A stretch of 64,000 nucleotides of DNA from Blasia pusilla (GCA_050084515.1 CM114273.1:26474001-26538000); one strand, 5' to 3'. Numbered from the stretch's first letter, positions 11,544 through 23,871 are shown. Notes: generated by a model not told the origin, from the letters alone. Program-made: numbers and translations.

Positions 11544-13773
11544 AAGACCTAGACTAGTTCTTGCAATGTCAATGAGGATGTAGATTAGCTAGAGTAGCAC
11601 GTGGTAGGATTAGGAGGATGGGCCACACAAATTTGGCCATGTTGATATTGACTCTTGATGGAGCTCCATAGAAATTCAAGGAAAATAAAAAAATTGCCAT
11701 ATTTTGAAGCATACATGTTAGAGATATATGCTAATAATGATGTGTGGGCAGACCATAACCCCACCTATCGACAAAAAATACGGAAGACCTCCAAGGGGGG
11801 TTCTAGGATGGAGGGTGCATTTTGTGCAACAACTTGTAGATGATAATGAGTTGCTCGAATGACATTTGGTGCAAGACAACTTATGGCAAAAATACATACA
11901 CGATGTTGGGGAGCGAGGGACATGGATGATAGCAACTCCATTACCCAAGAACTATGATATGGTGAGATAAGGTACCTCTTGAGAAAGAAATTATATCTAT
12001 TGGAAATCCTACTAAAGCGAGAGTGATCAACACTAAGCGACAGAATAATACTGATATGTGGCAGCCCAAAGTTAGGGTACATAGTGTTTTAGTTATTTTT
12101 AGATATTTCTTTATTATTTTGAATAAAAAAATTAATTTGGGCTTGATTTGTAATAGTGCATATGTTATGGCATGCACTCAGATATAGCGATGACAGATAA
12201 TGTGTGCCATAGCAAAAAATTACGCAAGTGGTTGTTGCATATTGGGACATACTTGCAATCTTTGTAAGTAACTAAATGACTTCCAAGAGCCTTCATAATT
12301 ATAACTTCCAATTTATTTATGTTTCAAAATTTGACTGATTTGTATGTACATGGTTACATCATATGTCGTACTCATAGGAAGAAGGGCACAAATTTTTATA
12401 ATGGCATAGCAAACATTCATGTGGATACTGTGGTAGAGATCTTAGAGGTTGTGAGGAATGGTTTGAGGTCCAAGAGGTGTATAACTCACTTAATGGAGTC
12501 AGATGGAAACTCTATATTGTAGAGTTCTGTAGAGTGTGAGATCGAGGCCGATGTGGATATTGGCATTGATAGCGAGATACGTGAGGCCCATGCAAGATAA
12601 GAGGTTGTGGAGCGCAGTCATAGGGATCCGATAGCCAAGAGAGGATGGACCCATATCGTCTACCAAACTTCCAAGCCAATCCATACCCAAAGGTAGCATT
12701 CTCATACATGATCAGGTGATGAGAATCCTTCTTGGATCGAGATGAGCATTACATCCATCCGCCACATGCACGTCCTTGTAGAAGTAGAGAGGGTGGAGGT
12801 GTTTGGACATATAGAAAATTATGTGGCATACTATATGTGCACTAGATATATAGGATGAGTTGGTAGTTCTAAGCACTCAAAATTTTGTATACTATCATCT
12901 TGGATATATAATATGTCATGTGAATTTTAACCTTATTTTCTATGATGAAATGTTGTTAATTTTCTTGTAAAATTATTTGTGCTTTGAACTTTACCAGATT
13001 CCTGAAAATTTTCTAGTTATAAAATATATTTACTATTTCTTTTTTATTCCCTTGTGACTATGCGCTCGTCGTTAATTCAACTCCTGTAAGTATTGGAAGT
13101 TGAAAATTACTTGTGGATGACTTGCGATATACACTTAATTTTGCAAGTGGTGCACTTGAAAAGCTGTGTATTAATAGACTCAAAAATTTCATTGTACATG
13201 GAAACTAATTTTAGTCTATTTTGCAAATGGTTTATGAGTCTTCCACAAGTATAAGAAAGTGGCCCTCTTGACTTGCAATGGTTTTGCAAATTGAAAGTAC
13301 AAATACCATTTTATGAGTTTATTGCAAGTGTACCACTTGCAAATTTGCGATTATCTTTCAAGTTGGCTATGAGTACTTTATGCCTCTTATGACTTGTTAA
13401 AAAGGTCTATTTATGGTTATGAAAATTTTGAAGGGAACTTATACAAAAGACCACCAAAAGCATATGTATCAAAAGGGTTATTGGACTTTGTGGAAGAGAA
13501 GAGCTAAACAACTCAATCAATTTTTATCACTATATGCATAGGGTCTTGATGGATAAATGGTGAAACTAGGGGTCAGAGTTTTGGAGGAAGATAATATACT
13601 AGTTACAAGCAACATTCAAATGTAGTTGAGTTGTAGGCATCAAGCACAAACAAATTGTAAGTTGAAGTGGTGGGACGACTGTGCAAGGGGCACAAAATAG
13701 CACGATTCATGCAAGTGAGAATCCATGGATGCTTGATCATTCCAGAGCAGTTGGAAATAAGAGAGCCTAAATA
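11544..13773. other. AT-rich gene-free stretch
   Basis: No convincing gene. The stretch 13.1-13.4 kb has many scattered copies of ttgcaagt/cttgcaaa, without a regular period. Short open frames on both strands look random in composition. Confidence 0.45.
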
Positions 13774-14019
13774 TCATCGTTGCACACAGACAAAGTCCGT
13801 GTCTGGGGAGTTATGTCCATCCTAGGGACGAACATGTCTATGCGGGCACGGGTACCCAAGACCCGCATCCAATCTTGCCCGCCAAGCCCATCTCATAGAC
13901 CCGGGCTTGGCCGGACTTGGCGTATGCAAAGGTCTCAGTGGTGGGCTTGGATGGGGGCCACGATATATATATACTCAAGCGGCATGTTCATGGACATGTC
14001 CGTTTCTGTTCAACCTTGC
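13774..14019. mobile_element. MITE-like element, copy M4 (short variant)
   Basis: Starts catcgttgcacacagacaaa and ends tgttcaaccttgc. Read inward from the right this gives gcaaggttgaac, a match to the left-end pattern. It has the ggacatgtcc / gtccgtgtc motifs near both ends. The interior is GC-rich and differs from M1-M3 (about 245 bp against 325 bp). No clean flanking duplication was seen. Confidence 0.42.
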
Positions 14020-15564
14020 TAATTATGAATGAAATTCAAATAGATTTTAGTCTTTTATGGGTTTAATGGCCTCTTGAATGTAAGTGCATTCAGTGATTTA
14101 AAAAATTTTTAGGATCCAAAACGTAATTAAAATTTTGAATAGCATTGTTGCCAGTATTTGCACCTTCTAAGTGTTTTACGAGAACTATGCACTATTTTGT
14201 GACTAAAACACAAAAGATACTCACAAAGCACACTCAAGGTGGTGAAATTATTTTTGAGTACCTTGCTTGTACTCTATAGGGGATTTGCAAGTCCTTTTTT
14301 AGTACAAGATATTGACCTTCTTCACTCATAAAGTAGTCACAACTTGTGAGTTCAAAATAACCATCTCGGGAATATTTTGTGACTACTCTGCAAGTAGTAT
14401 GCTACTTTGAGTATTTAAAAAAAGAGTGGAAAATATATTAGTTAATTTATCTCCTATTTTGGATCCAAGCTTTCCTCTTGATAATTTTTGTTCCCATACA
14501 CATTGCTATATAGTATCTATTGCTATCACATACACACACTCACATACATATACTAAAAACAAGGAAATGCCACATCCATATATATCGTCACACCATGATG
14601 ATAAAAAGATCTTTTTATAGTTAAGACGCGCAAAAGAAACATATGGCTCTTTGAATTACAAGGAAAAGTTGAGCCAACCCAACCTCTATACGAGGGAATT
14701 CTTGTCAAATGTACCTCGGACATCACCTTACTCTAGATTATGCTTGGAAGCCTCAATTAAAGAAAGATAATCCTTTCAAAGCCTCGCCTTGAGATATACC
14801 CCACTCATAGCCCCCTAGGAGCCAAGAAGATGACATGTTCATACAAGACCTCCCATATGCATATTAGGTTAATATTAGAGGTTTAGTTCCAAAGATAGAT
14901 TTTGTAATAGCTTCTTCATTTTTATTTATAGCAAGATGAGCCATTTAGAAAAATAAAATTCATAGAAAGGAACTTTATTCTAAAACCATTCACATGTTGT
15001 AGGATCAAACCTAAAGGTGTATCTAGGATCTATTGTGGGAGCAACACACTCTTTTGGAGATGGATCCAGATCTCTTGGTGGGTACCCCATGAGAGGCATA
15101 CTTTTTTTTTATATGGATGTGTCAGATAATCCTATGGTAGAAATTATGTGTCCTAGGAGGGACCAAGAGACATAGCTCCCATAGAAGAGTTATGATTGTT
15201 GGTAAAGCAATGTGATCAATAACTTAGTGGCAAGTGTTTAACACTTATGTTTAGTTTTCCATATAAGTCGAACAATCTTCTACCAAAATTTCAATTATAG
15301 GAATATTTCCTCATCTCCTTTGTGTTCTCTATGTATGATTATGTTCTTTATTCTCAATCTTCAATTGGTATTATAGATAGAGTGAATTCTAAAAACTATT
15401 ACTCAATCAAGAGCTCTTAAAAAAACCCCCAATAAAGTCCTTAGAGGGTGATGTATACACATAGGATACTAATGTAGGCCAACATATTTTGAGGGAGACT
15501 AGCAAGACATTGCTAGCCTTTCTTATTTTGAGCAAATATAGGCCCCTTTATCAAGCCACGTTAT
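14020..15564. other. AT-rich gene-free stretch
   Basis: No gene, RNA or clear repeat seen. Confidence 0.45.
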
Positions 15565-15601
15565 TGTAAAAAAAATGAAACAAGCATAAGTGATGGGATA
15601 C

Positions 15602-15692
<91 letters not shown>

Positions 15693-15944
15693 CATGGAGA
15701 ACAAACTTTAGCAATGAGAGAATGAATGGAGGTTATCCTCTTCTAAATTATATAGGGTATGTACAAGTAACCCTAACCCTAATCCCAACTATAGTCTCCA
15801 ATTATACTAATTGTGGTTAACTAACCTGAGTTAAGATGATCGTGCTTAACTAACTAACAAAGATTAAGCTTTTCTATTTCATGTGACCACCAAATGTAAC
15901 AGTTGGTGTATCTGATGAGCATGAGTATAACTGAGTCGTCAATA
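15565..15944 (-). mobile_element. Solo LTR of the copia A/B/C family (copy D), with microsatellite expansion
   Basis: Read on the minus strand it runs from tattgacgactcag to the tttttttaca end, matching the LTRs of copies A and B along the whole length, including the accctaaccctaat telomere-like motif. Flanks are gttat (15560-15564) and attat (15945-15949), a 5-bp duplication with one mismatch. No primer site or polypurine tract adjoins, so it is a solo LTR left by LTR-LTR recombination. The short GT/GA run of the other LTRs has become (CT)n(CA)n here. Confidence 0.85.
15605..15692. repeat. Compound (CT)n(CA)n microsatellite inside solo LTR D
   Basis: About 67 bp of CT followed by about 20 bp of CA. 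It sits exactly where the related LTRs read gtgtgtgtgtgagag on the other strand, so it expanded from an existing seed. Confidence 0.95.
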
Positions 15945-15992
15945 ATTATCTACTCTTGCTTATAAATAAATAGCTTTTGATTATTTTGGCAT

Positions 15993-18250
15993 CATTTTCT
16001 AGATGAACCCACACTACCCATGTATAATATCTCACGACCAATAAATAAATCTCCTCAAAAAAATTTCATAGCCTTATTTCTCACTAAATTCTAATCCATT
16101 TCAAGATTATATGGGTAGAGGAATCTAAGAGGATGATACCTATATCCAACTTGAGAATATACACTCAACTTTCTCACTTGACTTCTAATAAGAAATAATC
16201 ATGCATCTTATCTAACGTAAGTTATTTCCTCATTTAGATCTAGACTCTTTTTTTAATAAGAAGCCTTTTTCGCATTATTATCGATATAGATCACTCGTAT
16301 ATAATATCACGAGATTAAAGAAACAAGAATATTTATTCTAGAAAATAACTGTATATAAAAATTTTAATATATAATAGTCCTCAATTTTAAGGGTTCTTGA
16401 TATATATAGCAAGAGGATGATACCTACATTGAGCTTATATATACAACCTTATATTTGGCCATTATTTTTCTTTGAAATATTCACAAATTTGATAATATGA
16501 CACTCTACTTTATTCCTTATTGGGATCCAAACTCTTGAGAATAACCCTTTTTCACCTCTTGATAAATATGCATCACATGTTGAAAATTTCTCAAGACTAC
16601 ATACAAGAATATTTTTCTTGAAGGAATTGATATATAAATTTATTTCCCATGTAACAAAATTTAATTGTAAGGATACTAAGCATATTTTAGGAGAGATTAA
16701 TACCTATATCCATAGTACCAATTTTTTTCAATTTTTAGCCATAATGATGTCCGGAAAATCTCTCAAATTACAAGCATCATAATTTATCTCATGGAATGTA
16801 TCCAAAATCACTTCTTCAGAATAAACCTCTTTTGCATAATTTCTTAATAAACTTATAGCGTTTGTGTCTAATATGTCATGACTAAATATAAGTATATTTA
16901 TCCTAGTAGATAATGTTTGTATCTCTATTTATAATGCATTAACCCTAATCACTTTAAGAGATACTCTATTTATACATGGATAGCGAAAGGTATTCATATC
17001 CAACTTATACAAACATACACTAATTTGTGTTTTTTTGGGGGGAAATATTTAGGGCTTGGAAATATTATAGTTTATTTTCTCTTTTGGGTCCAAACTCCTC
17101 TCTTTACGAGAGCTTCATTTCTCTAATTTTCTAGATGAATCCATAGCTTATGCATAAATATCTCATGACCAAATAGAAGAATATATAATCTAGAACCAAA
17201 TATGCATATATTCATTTGTTATGTAAACCTAATAAATTTTAAGGGATCTCAGAACATGTGAAAAAAGGATGGTAACTAGATTTGGCTAGCAGAAATTAAT
17301 TATTTTTTTGGTTTGAAATTATGGTGGAAACATTCGAAAGCTAGAGATTTTTTTTTTTTCGGGAAGTTTGAATATTGAAAATTCTCTCTACAATTACAAA
17401 GTTTTATTTCATTTTCTTGATGAGTACATTATCCATGTATTGTACTTTGCAAGAAATCATGAGCACAAGAATAATACTAATATCCAACTTTTGCTGACAT
17501 ACGGTTTTTTTAAAATCCAGTCGAAAATATTCAAAAATTTGAGTTACTCTTATTTATCCCTTTTTATTGGATAAAATCTACCATCCTTTCATAAAACCCT
17601 TTTTTAGTATAATTTTCTACATGAACATACATTTGATGTGCTCAACATTCTATGAGCAAATGAAGGATATTTATTCTATAACCAAATTTCTATATCTATA
17701 TTCTCCATGTATGTCTAATCAATATGAAGATATTTATCGTGAGAGGGTGGTATCCATGTCCGTATTACACTAAAAACCCCTTTTTGGCTTAAATATTGGT
17801 TAGAAATATTAAAAAAGGAGACATTCTAATTTATCCCTTGGTTTAGATCTAAAATGACATCTTCATATCATCCCTTTTTGCTTTATTTTCTAGATGAACA
17901 TATACTATTACACAATCTATGTTGAATATTTCATCATCAAATACAATGATATTTATTCTATACTAAGATTTTTATATTTTGATTTATGATGTAAATATAA
18001 ATTATTTCAAGACATGTATGGGGAATGGATGGGATCCATGTCTATTATCCCTTTTTTTCAGCTTGAAATTTTGGAAATATTTTTCATGAATTCGAGAAAT
18101 TCTAAGTTATCTCAAGTTTTAATTTTAAATCATATGTTTATAATAATCTTGTTCTGCATTATTTTCTAGAGAAATAGACTCATGTATGAGATCTTCTCAT
18201 AAAATAAAAAAATATGTATCCTCAAATAAAATCCACATATATGTAGTTGT
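15993..18250 (+). repeat. Degenerate tandem array, period about 275 bp, about nine units
   Basis: The landmark attttctagatgaa (or a decayed form) recurs near 15993, 16273, 16552, 16834, 17134, 17408, 17612, 17883 and 18158, giving spacings of about 280, 279, 282, 300, 274, 204, 271 and 275. Other landmarks keep the same order in each unit: catgaccaaata, aagaatatttattctaga, ttttaaggga, ggatgatacctatatcc, gaaatattcaaaaattt, and gggatccaaactc. The units are strongly diverged and non-coding. Best read as an old satellite or the internal repeat of a dead element. Confidence 0.7.
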
Positions 18251-18479
18251 GAAGTAACTCTTAGTACTTTAAAAGGATATGCCATCCTTTCAAACTAAAA
18301 ACTTTTTCATCCTCTTCCCCTCTGTATGCATATAATTCCTTTCAAAGCAATAAGCGTTGCTTGAGAAATGAAAATATGTCTTTTTAGATGAAATATTCTT
18401 TTATTTTATATTAAATATCATTTATAATTCTTGAATGTTTCCAACCAGATTTCAAGCAAGATATATTTTCCCCTAAGTT

Positions 18480-18660
18480 GGACATAGGTAGCATCTTCCT
18501 CAAATGTATAGATCCTTGGAGATTGATCACAGTTACATGCGAAATAGACATTTGGAGATTTGATTCTAGAATAAATATTCTTGTATTAAGTCATGAGATA
18601 TTGTACATATATACTATAAGACAAGAAGGGCGTCACTTGTTTGGGTACTTTTTCTCCCAA
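18480..18660 (-). repeat. Inverted partial unit of the ~275-bp repeat
   Basis: The segment gattctagaataaatattc ... tcatgagatattgtacata is the reverse complement of the gaatatttattctaga / atctcatgac landmarks of the array at 15.99-18.25 kb. The repeat orientation therefore flips here. Confidence 0.5.
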
Positions 18661-21482
18661 AGTGAAGCCCTTATTGAAAAGTAAGATCCCTTTGAAAATA
18701 TTGGATTCACACTTGTTAAAATTAGAGTGGACTCTGTATGAGCCTCCTCTAGCACCCGCACAAAATTTTTGCTACTATTGGAGCTTTGTTATCAACATTG
18801 GCTCACAACTCGATCATTAAATTTCAAGATACAATTAAAGGTAAGAGGAGACACAAAGTTGAGTTTAGAGACGTCAGATGCTCTGAGAGATGCGGTGGAG
18901 TTGATGTAAGGATTCTTACAACTAGAATATTGGTATGGACCTAGGATTTATTATAAGAGTATGGTATCCATCTTCTTCCATAAACATCTCCTATTTTCGG
19001 TTTGAACTCCACGCAAAATTAAGCAAGATTGTAGACACTTTAATCGATCTTGAGGTTTTATCCAAACTCACATTTTCATAATGAGTTTTTTTTCATCTAT
19101 TTTGTTACAGGTGATGTATATCTTGCGTTTAAACACCCCATACATAGGCACCTATAATTTTTAACCAAGATAAGTTTGCCAGCATTCCCTGCATGTTTGT
19201 ACTTATAATGATTACCACTTTGAGTATCTCCTTCAAAATGGAGGCATTCTACTTAACCACGACCGCCACTGCATCCTTGATTTTTTTGATGTGCGTGCAT
19301 CGCATGGGCATCATATTGCTTTCCTACACGAGACAAAATTTATGAATACTTATGGATAATAAAGAATTGAACATGCTTATTTCTCATGTAAGTCTAGCAA
19401 ATTTTAAACGGCTAGAATAAGGCCCATATCAAACCAACACGAACACACCTATTTTTGTAGGGAAATCCTTTCGGAAATATTTTTTCATTATGCAGGAAGG
19501 AAAAGGCACAATATTCTAAACCCGACTTTGAAGAAAGAGACCCGTGAGTTCCTCCTTCACTTGAGTAGATACGAAGGAATGTGAATGGATGCAACCCCAC
19601 AAACCGGTCCCTCGCAAAGCGGTAGTGTTGTATGAAGTGGCAGTGAAGTCACGTCGACACACATCCCACAGAAGGTGAGCTGTGCGCTGAAATCTTAGCG
19701 ACCTTATTCATACGAACCATGTGGCGAGGAGGCCCATAGTCCGAAGCCGTCGCCATCCATCACATAATGAATTCCCAGTTGTGGCGACTGGAGGGGCCAT
19801 GCGAACCATACCACGTAGGCTCGTCTGAACAGGGATGAGTGATTTGTCCGATTGGTATTGGAAAGAAATTCGGGAATGGAATACCACGTACGTTGTCCTC
19901 ACCGGAGGACCTTTCCATGTGGAGAATATGTACAAGAGCGTAGCTGAAAAGCATTTCGGGTTGGTTGGTGTCCGTCCTCGTCCAGAGCCGAGAGAGAGAG
20001 GGGACGGAGGAGTCGCCCGCAAGTGTGTCGCTACAGAGCGTACGCTAACCTAGAGCCTAACCCGTCCGTTAGAGTAGGTCGTGTGATTCCTTCCGGTTTA
20101 CTGTAGAGGCAAAAACTAACTGCGGATCCCATATAGCCACGTGTTCGTTAGAGAGAGACGTCTCCTTCTATAGAGAGAACCGTGTGGCGTCACCGCTAGT
20201 ATATTGAACCGGATCGAGTCTCCCAATATCACTCGTTTAGTGAAAATTTATTTTCTTCCAGTCGTATGAATTTCTTAAAAGTTCTTTCCAGCGGTGCTCA
20301 GCGAGAAAATGGAAAAAAACATCGTCATGAGTTCTCTCTGCTAATTAACAGCGTTTCTGTGCTCAGGGGTTAATATCAGGGGATCTAAAACAGGTGCAGC
20401 ATATATAGAGGGCCTACTTCCTAGCGTGCCGCCAGAAAGGTGTTCTTGTAGGGAATGAATAGAAGAGGAGGACGACGACGACGACGAAGGCGCACTGGAA
20501 AGGGCGGCGACGGTGGAGTAAGCATCACGTCGATCGCCACGTCACCTACGCTTAGGTCCGTTTCGCTTGACCGCTACAAGTGCCCGACCCTACACGCCGA
20601 TCTGTCACCCGTTGAAGGATCTCTTCCTTTCCCGACCCGACCAGTGCCTTCGACCAGCCCACGTGTGCAGAATATGTTCACCTGTCCAGGAGATCGGTAC
20701 TCTTCGGTCAACTCCAGGTGAAGAGACGTTCCTGGAAGCCATACGTCGACGGGATGATGAGCGCATGGAACGGATCATCATTTCCTGACGGTAAAGGCAG
20801 TACCCAAACGCGAAACGTGGATACGTCGAGTTCGAAGGACCTGCTTAGAGCTTCCAAAAGTTAATTTCCTTGGTGCTAGCCAGGGTTTGGGCTACTGGTG
20901 TTAGTGTACAGTGCGCTGAAGTCGCTTCACGTGGATATTTCCATTTCCCATCCTTTTAACATCGTAAGCAATAGCTGCGTCGCTAACGGAGCTTCTGATG
21001 CGCAGTGAAAAGTAGGGTGAACACATTGAGGAGAAAAAAAGAGGAACATACCGTTCAGAAAAATCAGAATGTTTAACTGAATGTTAGAGGGAAACTAATG
21101 ATCCATTTGACTGTTTCGTCCTTTGGAATCTTCCACTCCCCGATTTCCGTGTTGGCGCACCGCTAGACACTTAAACCACATGGGTGTGTTTCACACGAAT
21201 GATGAATAATATCACGATAGGATGATTTTTAGTCGGAGACAAGGACATCTACTTCCGACAATTTTGGGGGTAAGAGCTGCAATATTGTCCCCATCATGTC
21301 ACGCCCTTACAAGAAGGACGCATCGTGACCTTAGGAGGTACATAAGGGCTCGCTTAGCCGAAAATGTGTTAAGTTCTTTCTAACGTAAACTCGTAAAGTA
21401 CTAATGCGGGTAGTTGATTCGACATGGCCATTTTCCCATCAGTGCTCCGGGCGGCCATTTCCACGGAAGAGCCCCTCCGAGT
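18661..21482. other. Intergenic; base composition shifts from AT-rich to GC-richer near 19.5 kb
   Basis: Up to about 19.5 kb there are further diverged scraps of the satellite-like repeat. From about 19.6 kb the sequence becomes GC-richer with CpG-containing words and a short GAC repeat near 20470. Open frames here (for instance 20455-20721) are Arg-rich or low-complexity and not recognisable. This is probably upstream DNA of the PLATZ gene. Confidence 0.4.
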
Positions 21483-21490
21483 CTATATAT
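21483..21490 (+). promoter_or_regulatory. TATA-like box, possible PLATZ promoter
   Basis: ctatatat lies in a GC-rich setting and is followed by a long pyrimidine stretch, 1.4 kb upstream of the PLATZ start codon. If used, transcription would start near 21515 and the 5' leader would be long, probably with an intron. This is inference only. Confidence 0.3.
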
Positions 21491-22745
21491 CTTTCTTTTT
21501 TCTTTTTTCCTTTAGCTCAGTTCCTCATTGTCGAAATTTCTCACGCGGAGTTGAGAGAACAAGTCATCTGCAGCCCCAATCCCCCCCCATTGGCTCTCCC
21601 AGTCCATCCCATAATGGTGCCCTGGGGACTTCTCCTATGGTCTCTCTCCTTTCGGGATTCGGTAGGGACTAGAAGGGTCGTTACTGTCCCGGGACAGGGA
21701 CCGTGTCCGGTCCCTCATCAGTGGCCCCTCTCCGACCTTATCTTTCCCGGTAGTTCTAGAAAGTTCCGGCTGGGAAGGCCCTGTCCGCGTTTCCTTCCTC
21801 CCAACCTCTATCTTACCTGCGGAATACCCGACCCCTTAACACCACTAACTATTTGGCGTGGCTAAGGCATCGGTGAATCTTGGCCGCTGAAATGAATCTA
21901 ACGGTCGAAATCGAGTTCCCAGCATGTTTCGTTGTACGGTGCGGTTCCCTACGCGTTGATGGCGCTTAAGACAGGAGTTTCTCCCGGCGACGGGTGAGGT
22001 TTGGCCGTCGCCAGTACTGCGTATGCGGTCTGGACTCGGGGGGACGGCATGGTAACGAAATGCGTTTGGCGGGGCCTCATTGGGCCGTAGGGGTGAGAGG
22101 GTAAATCCCGGAAGTCAAAGAGTGGGGGGGGATGGGACTTGGGGCGACGGTGGACCGGGAGGTCCAGAGCAGACCCGTCGGACGGCTGGCCGTGGTGGGG
22201 TGACCCCGAGGGAGTGTGTTGCGCTACTAGCGCGGCACCGCATGCCGATCCGCGCATGCTTGATGCTTTCCCTGCTGGTGGCGGCCCATTGCTTGTTGGC
22301 CCGCCTGAGAATGTGCCCTGTGAAGCTTTAGGCTCAGAGACCCCTTTCTTGAGTATAAGACGCCAGACAGGCCCGCCCCCCGGCTTGTTTTGATCCACAG
22401 CAGGAATCGGCAGCAACTCTAGTTGCTTGACATTCGGAGCCATTCTGTCGTTCAGGGTTGAAGGGACGGGACACAGGAGAAGATTGAGAAGAGAGCTGAG
22501 GGAACTTGAGAAGGGGAATTGGCGTGCGCATTGAGTGAATTGGGATTCTGGAGTTTCAATCATTTCTTGAGGCGGCGCATTGTGTCGGAGTGATCCGTTG
22601 GTGTGGTGGAAGTCGCGGCATTGAGGTTCAGAGTGCTGGGACAGGCGCGAGAATTGGAAATTGCAGGGTATGGATATTGGATAGTTGAGGGATAGGATCT
22701 TTGACAACTTGAGGAATTGGATCGAGCTCGAAAAGCGCTGGTGCG

Positions 22746-22801
22746 AGAATCTGTTGCCCGTAGTTGAGGTTACAGAATCTGTTGCCCGTAGTTGAGGTTA
22801 C
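22746..22801 (+). repeat. Perfect 28-bp tandem duplication in the PLATZ 5' region
   Basis: Two identical adjacent 28-bp units (22746-22773 and 22774-22801), each beginning agaatctgttgcccg. The pair ends 97 bp before the start codon, so it probably lies in the transcribed leader. Confidence 0.95.
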
Positions 22802-22898
22802 GTTGAGGCGAATCGATCGCTTCTTGACGGCATTTGGGAGTCGAGGATTCGAAGATTGACGCATTCTGCTTACTTCTGATTCTGAGAAGAGGGACTCA

Positions 22899-23871
22899 AT
22901 GGTGACAATGGTGGATGCTGTGCCGAGAGAAGGACCGAAGTGGTTAGCCGAGTTTTTGAAGCAGCGAGCATATTTCTCTGAGTGCAATGAGCATATTCAT
23001 AGCAATGCCAGGAGCAAGGCTGATCAAAGCGCAAATGCTTCGAAGAAGAGCGATAGAAACTTTTTCTGTGTGGATTGTGCCAGGGGTCCTCTGTGTGATG
23101 CAGGTCGGCAATCAGAACACAGAGGTCACCACACGCTGCAGGTCCGAAAAGCTTCTCACACCGATGCAATTCGGGTCAATGATATTCAGAAGTTGGTGGA
23201 TGTGAGCCAAATCCAGAATTACACAATCAATGGTGCAAAAATTGTTTTTCTTCCCAGCCGGCCACAGCGGAAGCCTGCCAAAGGTTCGCTCAGGAATTGC
23301 GATATGTGTAACCGGAGTCTGCAAGATCAAGTTCGCTTCTGCTCTCTTTCTTGTAAGTTAGAGTGCATTCTGGCCCATACGGACGACACGTCTCTCACAT
23401 TCAGAGCCGGAGCGGTTGTCAAGGGCAGTAACAACTACTTGGCACCTGCCCCGAGTGGTGAGCATGAGGCTTCCTACGTTTCCATGAGCGATGAGAATGG
23501 TGTGAGTGACTTGTGTGATTTGATGGTCCCAATGAGTCCCACTTCTTCCGCACCAAAGAAGCGAGCCAGGTCGACCGTCAAGCATCCGAAGGCAATTGTG
23601 GATCAGGAGGTGGACAGGCCGGCCGATGATTCCGAAAGTCGTTGGGGACTTCCATGTGAGAGGTTTGACAGGGATGAACATGAGGATTCTCAGCCCTCAG
23701 TCACCCACATCTGTACTGCATCCGGATAGCCATTTGATTCAGGAATCGTCGAATCCTGGCTCCGCAGAGCCGGAGTCCTCTAGCTCACAGGGCGGACACG
23801 ATTCTGTCGAGGTTATGAGCTTTAGGAAGCGCCCGAGGAAGGGCATTCCCTTCCGCGCTCCGATGCAGTGA
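22899..23871 (+). CDS. PLATZ-type zinc-dependent DNA-binding protein (two coding exons)
   Basis: PLATZ proteins are plant-specific zinc-dependent proteins that bind A/T-rich DNA in the nucleus and generally repress transcription. Residues 13-154 match the family: PKWLAEFL; C29-x2-H32; C57-x2-C60; C66; H74-x2-H77; RVNDIQKLVDVSQIQNYTIN; and the second zinc motif C134-x2-C137 ... C148-x3-C152. The ATG is the first after an in-frame stop at 22857-22859. The simple open frame runs to 23729 but loses the family's C-terminal signature. That signature (RKRPRKGIPFRAP) is in another frame, ending at 23871. Removing a 199-bp intron with GTGAGT at 23502 and CTCAG at 23700 joins them in frame after SDENG into SPTSV. 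This gives exons 22899-23501 and 23701-23871, 257 residues. Oddities: Gly69 stands where a zinc-binding Cys is expected, and the C29/H32 to C57 spacing is about 13 residues longer than usual. Family certain; splice model inferred. Confidence 0.9.

Noticed and set aside
15523-15820. Open frames with long Ser-Leu or Arg-Glu repeats
   Set aside because: Pure translation of the (CT)n microsatellite. The same holds for the frame at 40754-41011.
15993-18250. CRISPR-like or minisatellite reading of the ~275-bp array
   Set aside because: Units are long, without short constant repeats between unique spacers, and the context is a plant nuclear genome.
21404-21865. 153-codon plus-strand frame upstream of PLATZ
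   Set aside because: It overlaps the TATA-like region, is Pro/Arg-rich and shows no recognisable domain.
21949-22707. 252-codon open frame on the minus strand, divergent from PLATZ
   Set aside because: It lies in a GC-rich stretch where stops are rare, is Pro/Ser/His-rich with no domain, and overlaps the likely PLATZ leader on the other strand.
23502-23729. Last 75 residues of the continuous 276-codon PLATZ frame
   Set aside because: They replace the conserved PLATZ tail, which is present in another frame after a good intron; treated as intron read-through.
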